Assembly: GCA_964610175.1 (NCBI GenBank)
Contig: CAZSVE010000079.1
Location: 1-15,141 of the forward strand
DNA length: 15,141 nucleotides
From: CAZSVE01 sp964610175
Lineage (GTDB): Bacteria; Pseudomonadota; Gammaproteobacteria; HK1
Direction: 5' to 3'
Shown: in pieces, positions 1-5,398 of the stretch
Position numbering within the stretch: the first letter of the stretch is position 1
How the letters are laid out: the number at the start of each line of letters is the position of its first letter
Made by a program: the position numbers and the translations under genes
Notes under the pieces: generated by a model
Database searches by the model: none
Told to the model about the DNA's origin: nothing
What the model saw: only the letters and a program-made list of their open reading frames with translations

Positions 1-479
1 AAAACTGCCGGGATGACGGGATGGGTTGTTTCAAGCGATTGTGTAGATATTCAGCACCCCCGTCATCCCGCCATGGATTGGCGGGACCCGGATGCCAGGG
101 ATGGTAGAAACCACCCGTGAATTCTCGTGAAATCACAATCGCGAAAACCCTTTGGCCAACCACGAACATTCGCGCTCTCATGTCGATTGTCGAGGAGGAA
201 TGGCATAGCCACGCTAAGGAAACCCGGATTGAAGGGTGGAATCGGCGCGAAGCGCCGTATTCCACGCGAGGAATAGAAATTTCCCGTCTTGCCCGCGTGG
301 AATACGCGCCTATAGCGCTATTCCACCCTACGTTTTTCGCGGGTTTCGTAGGGTGGAATGAGGCCAAAAGCCGAAATTCCACGCGGGTTCTTGGGAACGA
401 GCGGAAACCCAACCCGGTCCAGCCGGAACCAAAGATCCTCGACCCGCCCTTTGTCATTTCGAGCGCAGTGAAAAATGAC
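1..479. repeat. Long dispersed repeat, copy 1 (left edge cut by window)
   Basis: This stretch matches 1749-2217 almost base for base. I count about two dozen substitutions, mostly transitions, plus one 10-bp insertion near 119-130 (a duplication around CGTGAATTCT), so roughly 94-95% identity by eye. It is a mosaic of palindromes: TCCCGCCA/TGGCGGGA near 66-88, GGCGC-GAA-GCGCC near 245-257, a 12-bp pair 257-268/294-305 (GTATTCCACGCG), and a 13-bp pair 320-332/347-359 (ATTCCACCCTACG). It ends in a hairpin at 453-479. A 129-codon open frame runs through it but shows no recognisable family. The left boundary lies at or beyond the window edge. Confidence 0.9.
453..479. repeat. Terminal hairpin of repeat copy 1 (GTCATTTCGAGCG type)
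   Basis: GTCATTT at the left pairs with AAATGAC at the right. The centre reads CGAGCGCAGTG. The same 27-bp module closes repeat copy 2 at 2191-2217 but in the opposite orientation: 24 of 27 positions agree when one copy is reverse-complemented, against 18 of 27 in direct alignment. Confidence 0.75.
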
Positions 480-502
480 AACCGAGAATTTCCTGGAAGG
501 GA

Positions 503-1468
503 CTAACGCCCTCTTCTCTCGCGCAGCGCTTGCAACAAACCTCTCGTCTTCTCCACCTGCGGCCTCGCCCCCAGCGCCTCGAAAAGCGCCAGGGCCCGCC
601 GGTAATATTCTTCGGCCTCATCCAGCTCCCCACGCGCCTCGGCGAGAACACCGAGATTGCCAAGCTGGTTCGCCATGCCCTGCTTGCGGCCCAGTTCCTC
701 ATCGATGGCCAGGGACTGCCGATAATACTTCTCGGCCTCGTCGAGATCGCCACGGGTTTGGGCGAGGGTGCCGAGATTGCCCAGGGCCGTGGCGACGACC
801 GCCCGGTCGTCGGTGGCATGGCCAATGGCCCGGACCCGTTCGTAGGCGGCTTGGGCCTCGGCCAGTTCCCCGAGTCGATGCTTCAGGTGCCCGATTCGAT
901 TCCAGCCAATCCAATCATCGGGGTCGTATTCCACGGCGCGCCGGTAATGGACGAGGGCCCCGCGGGTGTCGTGAAGGAAGGCGATGGCGCCGCGGTGACG
1001 GGCGGCTGCCGCGGCCTGGCGCCGCTGGGCCAGGTCCTCGCGCGCTGCCGCGGCCGCCTTGCCCGCCGCCGAGTGTTCCAGTTCCGCGAAGAGGGCATCG
1101 GCGAGCCCGGTGTCGCCGCGCAGCAGGGCGTTTTCTGCATCGGCGCGCCGCTCGCGGTCCGGGGCGTCCGGGTCGCGCAGGGCCTCGATGGCCCGGGTGA
1201 GTTCGGCGATCTCCTGGTCCTTGGCCGTGAGGTCTCCGATGCCGGGATGTTCGCCGACCGAGCCCTCGACTCGGGGTGGTTCCTGGCGGTTCGCCAGGAT
1301 TTTTTGAACCACTGCCTCGATCTCTTCTTCGGGCGGAGCGGCATCTTTCTCGCTCCCTCCGGTAAAGAGAGCGATCACGGAAGCAATGGCAATAATGACG
1401 GTGGCGATGGCCACTATCGAATTGGCATTGGGTTTAATGAAGTCTATCCACTTGAATACTGTTTTCAT
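503..1468 (-). CDS. Membrane-anchored tetratricopeptide-repeat protein
   Basis: This is a 321-residue protein. I place the start at the ATG at 1468 (MKTVFKW), with GAGG about 8 nt upstream. The frame is open further, to 1720, but that part runs through palindromic repeat DNA and has no protein-like character. Residues about 18-36 form one hydrophobic helix (SIVAIATVIIAIASVIALF), probably a signal anchor. A Glu/Gln/Ala-rich, probably coiled-coil stretch follows (45-155). The C-terminal half holds TPR units: about 153-184, 187-214, and two near-identical 40-residue units at 221-260 and 261-300, each with GNLG.LA..RG.LDEAE.YYR. TPRs bind protein partners; I see no catalytic domain. The gene stands alone and is bracketed by long direct repeats, which suggests an accessory cargo. 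Partner and role are unknown. Confidence 0.85.
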   Translation of the reverse strand: MKTVFKWIDFIKPNANSIVAIATVIIAIASVIALFTGGSEKDAAPPEEEIEAVVQKILANRQEPPRVEGSVGEHPGIGDLTAKDQEIAELTRAIEALRDPDAPDRERRADAENALLRGDTGLADALFAELEHSAAGKAAAAAREDLAQRRQAAAAARHRGAIAFLHDTRGALVHYRRAVEYDPDDWIGWNRIGHLKHRLGELAEAQAAYERVRAIGHATDDRAVVATALGNLGTLAQTRGDLDEAEKYYRQSLAIDEELGRKQGMANQLGNLGVLAEARGELDEAEEYYRRALALFEALGARPQVEKTRGLLQALRERRGR

Positions 1469-1527
1469 TTTATGCCTCGATGGATGAATCCAGGGGGGGG
1501 TATTCCCCCGGCCCCGAATGTAGCGGT

Positions 1528-1592
1528 TTCCGCTGGTTTCCAGGGTGGAGATTGGGGACCAACGAAGTGCTCCAACTTCGAAACCAGCGGAA
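1528..1592. repeat. 13-bp inverted repeat upstream of the TPR gene
   Basis: TTCCGCTGGTTTC at 1528-1540 is repeated perfectly inverted at 1580-1592 (GAAACCAGCGGAA), with 39 nt between. The spacer has smaller pairs (ATTGG/CCAA, CGAAG/CTTCG). CCCGAATGTA occurs directly on both outer sides, near 1513 and 1610. It lies 60-125 bp upstream of the minus-strand TPR start, so it would be in that gene's leader or promoter region. It looks like a small palindromic insertion element. Confidence 0.7.
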
Positions 1593-1625
1593 TCATTTCC
1601 GCCCTTCGTCCCGAATGTAATTTTG

Positions 1626-1724
1626 TAGGATGGGCAAAGCGCAGCGTGCCCATCGGGGATTTCCCATCGATTCCATGATGGGCACGGCCCATCGTGACGA
1701 ATTCGGGCGCCTTTGCCCATCCTA
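1626..1724. repeat. Nested palindromic repeat (TGGGCAAAG family), full copy
   Basis: An outer 14-bp inverted repeat, TAGGATGGGCAAAG (1626-1639) with its complement at 1711-1724, encloses an inner 10-bp pair, CGTGCCCATC (1645-1654) with GATGGGCACG (1677-1686). A half-copy matching the right side lies at 8418-8467. The layout resembles non-coding palindromic elements spread through many gammaproteobacterial genomes. Confidence 0.75.
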
Positions 1725-1748
1725 TAAAACCACGCTTGCCCATTCTAC

Positions 1749-2217
1749 AAAACTGCCGGGATAACGGGATGGGTTGTTTCAGGCGATTGTGTAGATATTC
1801 AGCACTCCCGTCATCCCGCCATGGATTGACGGGACACGGATGCCAGGGACGGCAGAAACCACCCGTGAAATCACAATCGCGAAAACCCTTCGACCAACCA
1901 CGGACATTCGCGCGCTCATGTCGATTGTCGAGGAGGAATGGCATAACCACGCTAAGGAAACCCGGATTGAAGGGTGGAATCGGCGCAAAGCGCTGTATTC
2001 CACGCGAGGAACAGAAATTTCCCGTCTTGCCCGCGTGGAATACGCGCCTACGGCGCTATTCCACCCTACGTTTTTCGCGGGTTTCGTAGGGTGGAATGAG
2101 GCCGCAAGCCGAAATTCCACGCGGGTCCTTGGGAGCGAGCGGAAACCCAACCCGGTCCAGCCGGAACCAAAGGGCCTCGACCTGTCCTTTGTCATTTCTC
2201 GCTACGCTCGAAATGAC
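1749..2217. repeat. Long dispersed repeat, copy 2
   Basis: Second copy of the repeat at 1-479, in direct orientation, lacking the 10-bp insertion of copy 1. Together the copies bracket the TPR gene. The internal palindromes are conserved. A 150-codon frame (1840-2292) passes through it with the same peptide as in copy 1. That peptide follows from the repeat and has no recognisable family, so I do not call it a gene. The copy ends with the hairpin at 2191-2217. Confidence 0.9.
2191..2217. repeat. Terminal hairpin of repeat copy 2, inverted relative to copy 1
   Basis: GTCATTTC pairs with GAAATGAC around CTACG. Read on the minus strand it matches the hairpin at 453-479 at 24 of 27 positions. 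On the plus strand only 18 of 27 match, although the flanking repeat is collinear. Confidence 0.75.
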
Positions 2218-2341
2218 GGCCCTTTCGAGGTGAAATCATTCCTGTTTCGTAAAATGGCGACTCACTTGCAACGATTTCGGGTATTCGAATGACCAGCCCA
2301 CCAGCGAACGAAAACCGAGCAAAAAAACCTTGCGGCCCGGC

Positions 2342-2368
2342 ACTGCCAACCGATAAGCTGATGGCAGT
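2342..2368 (+). promoter_or_regulatory. Small hairpin in the gcvPB leader
   Basis: ACTGCCA (2342-2348) pairs perfectly with TGGCAGT (2362-2368) across 13 nt, ending 30 nt before the gcvPB start. No T-run follows, so it is not an obvious terminator. I looked for a glycine riboswitch in 2218-2398 and saw none. A regulatory role is speculative. Confidence 0.3.
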
Positions 2369-2398
2369 TTCCCTATCACGCAACAGCGAGTTTTTTCT

Positions 2399-3856
2399 AT
2401 GCTGATCTTCGAACAATCCCAACCGGGCCGCGTCAATGGGGCGCAGATGCCCGCCGAGCGCGCCGAGGCGAGGCTCCCGGAGCGTTTTCTGCGCAAGGGG
2501 CGGCCACAATTGCCGGAGGTGTCGGAATTGCAGGCGGTGCGCCATTACACCCTGCTTTCGCGCAAGAATTTTTCCATCGATACCGAGTTTTACCCCCTGG
2601 GTTCGTGCACCATGAAGTACAACCCCCGGGCCGGGAACGAGCTCGCCATGCTGCCGGGGTTTTCGCAGCGTCACCCCAGTGGGCCGGTGGCCACCGGGCA
2701 GGGTCTCCTGGCGTGCCTGTATGAATTGCAGGAGATCCTCGAGGCGGTAACCGGCATGAAGGCGGTTTCCCTGGCGCCCATGGCGGGGGCCCAGGGGGAG
2801 TTCGCCGGGGTGGCCATGATGCGCGCCTGGCACGACGCGCGCGGCGATCATGGACGCACCGAGATCCTGATCCCGGATGCCGCCCACGGTACCAATCCGG
2901 CGAGCGCGGCGATGTGCGGTTACACGGTGAAGGAGGTGCCGACGAGCGCCGCGGGCGATCTGGATGTGGCGGCGCTGCGCGGGTTGGTGGGGCCACGAAC
3001 CGCTGGGGTGATGCTCACCAATCCCTCCACCCTGGGGGTGTTCGAGCGCGACATCGTGGCCATTGCCGAGGTGGTGCACGAGGCGGGGGGGCTCCTGTAT
3101 TACGATGGCGCGAACCTGAATGCCATCCTGGGGAAGGTCATCCCGGGGGGCATGGGCTTCGATATCATTCATGTGAACCTGCACAAGACGTTTTCGACAC
3201 CCCACGGCGGCGGCGGGCCGGGCGCGGGGCCGGTGGGGGTCAGTGAGCGCCTGGTGCCGTTCCTGCCCATCCCCATGGTGGCCAGGGAGGGAGATCGCTA
3301 CGGCTGGCTGACGGAGGCGAATTGCCCCCGGAGCATCGGACGCCTGTCGGCGCACATGGGGAATGTGGGGGTACTGCTGCGCGCCTATGTCTACGCGCGA
3401 ATGCTGGGGGAAGAAGGCATGAGGCGGGTGGCGGAGTTCGCTACCCTGAACGCCAATTATCTCATGGCGCGGCTGTCGGCGGCGGGTTTCGAGATGGCCT
3501 TCCCAAGGCGACGCGCCAGCCACGAGTTCATCCTCACCCTGAAGCAGGAGAAGAAGGCGCTGGGAGTGACCGCCACGGATTTCGCCAAGCGGCTGCTGGA
3601 CTACCGACAACACGCCCCGACGACCTATTTTCCGTTGCTGGTGCCGGAGTGCCTGCTCATCGAGCCCACGGAGACGGAGTCCAGGGAGGTCCTGGATGGA
3701 TTCGTGGATGCCATGGTGGGAATCAGGGAGGAGGCGGAACAGGATGCCGAACGGGTGAAGACGGCCCCCCACACCCTGCCGGTGGGTCGCCTTGATGACG
3801 TGAAGGCCGCTCGGGAGCTGGACATCGCCTGGCAACCGAAGGCGGAGACGGGATGA
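2399..3856 (+). CDS. gcvPB: Glycine dehydrogenase (decarboxylating) subunit 2, P-protein C-terminal part
   Basis: This is one of the two subunits of the split P-protein of the cytosolic glycine cleavage system. With GcvPA it uses pyridoxal phosphate to decarboxylate glycine and passes aminomethyl to lipoylated GcvH. The 485-residue length is normal for the family. Hallmarks: start MLIFEQSQPGR, FYPLGSCTMKYNPR near 64-77, DAAHGTNPASA near 160-170, and the PLP-binding segment HVNLHKTFSTPHGGGGPG with the Schiff-base lysine at about K263. The start is fixed by the family's N-terminus; the ribosome site is weak (GCGAG). gcvPA, which usually sits just upstream, is absent: the 180 bp before the start hold only a hairpin and the edge of a repeat. 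The downstream neighbour is a glycerate kinase of the same salvage pathway, about 370 bp away. Confidence 0.97.
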   Translation: MLIFEQSQPGRVNGAQMPAERAEARLPERFLRKGRPQLPEVSELQAVRHYTLLSRKNFSIDTEFYPLGSCTMKYNPRAGNELAMLPGFSQRHPSGPVATGQGLLACLYELQEILEAVTGMKAVSLAPMAGAQGEFAGVAMMRAWHDARGDHGRTEILIPDAAHGTNPASAAMCGYTVKEVPTSAAGDLDVAALRGLVGPRTAGVMLTNPSTLGVFERDIVAIAEVVHEAGGLLYYDGANLNAILGKVIPGGMGFDIIHVNLHKTFSTPHGGGGPGAGPVGVSERLVPFLPIPMVAREGDRYGWLTEANCPRSIGRLSAHMGNVGVLLRAYVYARMLGEEGMRRVAEFATLNANYLMARLSAAGFEMAFPRRRASHEFILTLKQEKKALGVTATDFAKRLLDYRQHAPTTYFPLLVPECLLIEPTETESREVLDGFVDAMVGIREEAEQDAERVKTAPHTLPVGRLDDVKAARELDIAWQPKAETG

Positions 3857-4226
3857 TGGGGATGGGATGATTGGGTTCCTGGCGCCGGAGTCGTCATAAG
3901 CCTGGAGTCGTCATCGCCGAGGGAATGCCATTCCCGGCGACGCGGTGTTCACGGGATAAGATTGGAGCAGGTCGAAAAAGAGGCGCTTCGGAAAAATCCG
4001 CGGGTGGTTTCCTACCATCCATGGCACTGCCCGGCCATGCCGGGATGACGGCAGTGGTTTCAAAGTATCGGAAAAACAAAAATCCCGAGAGAACCGCTGG
4101 GTACGCCAAGACCCACCCCGTTTCGGCCTTGGCACGAAGCGCTAACATGTTCTCGGTGCATTCGTCGAAACCACGCCCGTCATTCCGCCAGGGACTGGCG
4201 GAACCCAGGACCAGGGATGGTGAAAA
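3857..4226. other. Gene-free interval built from palindromic repeats
   Basis: I see no credible gene in these 370 bp. It holds a short direct repeat (GGAGTCGTCAT at 3887-3897 and 3904-3914), an imperfect hairpin at 3915-3939 (GGGAAT/ATTCCC and CGCC/GGCG with a 2-nt bulge), a nested palindrome near 4024-4056 (CACTGCC/GGCAGTG around CCGG), and the repeat units at 4070-4150 and 4165-4243. The 3915 hairpin could weaken transcription after gcvPB but lacks a T-run. A 119-codon frame from 3871 has no family character. Confidence 0.7.
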
Positions 4227-4243
4227 ATGACCCTTTGGAAAAA
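4070..4243. repeat. Two-part dispersed repeat, order B-A, copy 1
   Basis: Unit B (about 4070-4150, from GGAAAAACAAAAATCCCGAG through CACGAAGCGCTAACATGTTC) is followed by unit A (4165-4243, CCACGCCCGTCATTCCGCCA through CCAGGGATGGTGAAAAATGA). Both units recur at 5236-5387 in the order A-B. Unit A carries an 8-bp hairpin, TTCCGCCA/TGGCGGAA. Its right end overlaps the first codons of the glycerate kinase frame. Confidence 0.8.
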
Positions 4244-5114
4244 GACAATGCCTCCTTCGCAATTCGAACGATTCCTGCGCGACAATGACCTGCCGATGAC
4301 CATGCTCGATCAACTGACGAGCGTCTACCAGCCCATCGCCGACTTCATCGTCCAGTCGAATCGAGAGCGCAACGATCGGGTATTCGGCATCAACGGCAGT
4401 CAGGGTTCCGGGAAGTCCACCCTGTGTCGGGTGCTGCAATGGTTGCTGCATCGACGGGGCAGGCGGGCGGCCATTCTGTCCATCGATGACCTGTATCTCG
4501 ACCAGGGGCGCCGCGCCGAGCTGGCCCGACAGGTGCATCCACTCCTCGAGACCCGCGGGGTCCCCGGCACCCACGATGTGGCCCTGGGCATCGACACCCT
4601 GGACGCGCTGCGAGACCGCCGGGCCGTGGCGCTGCCGCGTTTCGACAAGGCGAACGATGATCCATGCCCCCGCCATCGATGGCCGATACAGACCAAGCCC
4701 GTGGATGTGGTGCTGTTCGAGGGCTGGTGCGTGGCAAGCCTGCCCCAGGCGGAAGCCGACCTGGAAACGCCCGTGAATGGATTGGAGGCCAGGGAAGACG
4801 GTGACGGACACTGGCGCCGCTACGTCAATGATCGGCTGGCGGGACCGTACCGAGGGCTGTTCCGCCGCATCGACCGCCTGATCCTATTGGAAGTAGCGGA
4901 TTTTTCCTGGGTATACGGCTGGCGTAAAAAACAAGAGGATCGACTCCGCCAACGGCAAACCGGCAGCCGAATCATGGATGATCGGACACTTGCTCGCTTC
5001 ATCGAACACTTCGAGCGCATCACGCGACACAACGCCGAAACCCTCCCCTATCTCGCCGACATCCGCCTGTTCCTGGACCAGTCACAGCGGATCGAGCGCC
5101 ATCTCATCCGGTGA
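4227..5114 (+). CDS. D-glycerate 3-kinase (plant GLYK-type P-loop kinase)
   Basis: A cytosolic P-loop kinase that phosphorylates D-glycerate to 3-phosphoglycerate, the closing step of C2 (photorespiratory) or serine-to-glycerate salvage. Visible motifs, numbered from 4227: Walker A GSQGSGKST (57-65), SIDDLYL (85-91), RGVPGTHD (110-117), RFDKA (138-142) and FEGW (164-167), as in the GLYK/YGR205W family. The 295-residue frame is a little long for the family. The first codons (MTLWKK) fall inside a dispersed repeat also present at 5236, so translation may really begin at the ATG at 4248 (MPPSQFERF), giving 288 residues. It lies on the same strand as gcvPB but is separated by repeats, so a shared transcript is uncertain. 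A related phosphoribulokinase/uridine-kinase-like kinase is a less likely alternative. Confidence 0.88.
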   Translation: MTLWKKTMPPSQFERFLRDNDLPMTMLDQLTSVYQPIADFIVQSNRERNDRVFGINGSQGSGKSTLCRVLQWLLHRRGRRAAILSIDDLYLDQGRRAELARQVHPLLETRGVPGTHDVALGIDTLDALRDRRAVALPRFDKANDDPCPRHRWPIQTKPVDVVLFEGWCVASLPQAEADLETPVNGLEAREDGDGHWRRYVNDRLAGPYRGLFRRIDRLILLEVADFSWVYGWRKKQEDRLRQRQTGSRIMDDRTLARFIEHFERITRHNAETLPYLADIRLFLDQSQRIERHLIR

Positions 5115-5235
5115 TCCCGCGTACCACATGTGCCTCCGGGAAAGGGGCCCCGGATGCCGGAGTGTTTCGATGGACGTGGAGGGCCGAGGATCATCCCGGA
5201 AATTCTCGAAGCCCCGATGGTGATTTGCCAGCCGC

Positions 5236-5387
5236 TCGAACCACGCCCGTCATTTCGCCAGGGATGGGCGGAACCCAGGACCAGGGATGGTGAAAAACGA
5301 CCCTTCGGGAAAAACAGGAATCCCGAGGGAACCGCGCCAGGACCCACCCCGCTTCGGTCCCGGCGCGAAGCGCCAACATAGTTCCGG
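5236..5387. repeat. Two-part dispersed repeat, order A-B, copy 2
   Basis: Unit A (5236-5314, CCACGCCCGTCATTTCGCCA through CCAGGGATGGTGAAAAACGA) runs directly into unit B (about 5308-5387, GGAAAAACAGGAATCCCGAG through GCGCGAAGCGCCAACATAGT). The units match 4070-4243 but in swapped order. Its right edge reaches the ribosome-binding region (CCGGAGAAA) of the GTPase gene. The remaining gene-free bases, 5115-5235, show nothing I recognise. Confidence 0.8.
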
Positions 5388-5398
5388 AGAAACCCATC

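Noticed and set aside
117..506. 129-codon open frame in repeat copy 1 and its 150-codon counterpart at 1840-2292
   Set aside because: The shared peptide follows from the shared repeat DNA, is made of palindrome translations, differs by a frame-neutral decay pattern dominated by transitions, and matches no family I know.
530..1678. 382-codon open frame on the plus strand opposite the TPR gene
   Set aside because: The minus strand encodes clear TPR motifs and a membrane helix. The plus frame is a GC-driven shadow that also runs through palindromic DNA.
1469..1720. Upstream extension of the TPR gene by 84 codons
   Set aside because: It crosses two palindromic elements and lacks protein-like composition. 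The ATG at 1468 has a GAGG site and leads directly into a signal-anchor helix.
2218..2398. Glycine riboswitch upstream of gcvPB
   Set aside because: I saw only one 7-bp hairpin and none of the paired-aptamer architecture or conserved cores expected.
2192..3835. 547-codon open frame opposite gcvPB, and a 504-codon frame opposite the GTPase (6095-7609)
   Set aside because: Both are antisense shadows of unmistakable genes, rich in His/Arg/Pro/Gly without domain motifs.
3871..4230. 119-codon frame between gcvPB and the glycerate kinase
   Set aside because: It reads through two repeat units and palindromes. The same peptide fragments recur on repeats elsewhere in the window.
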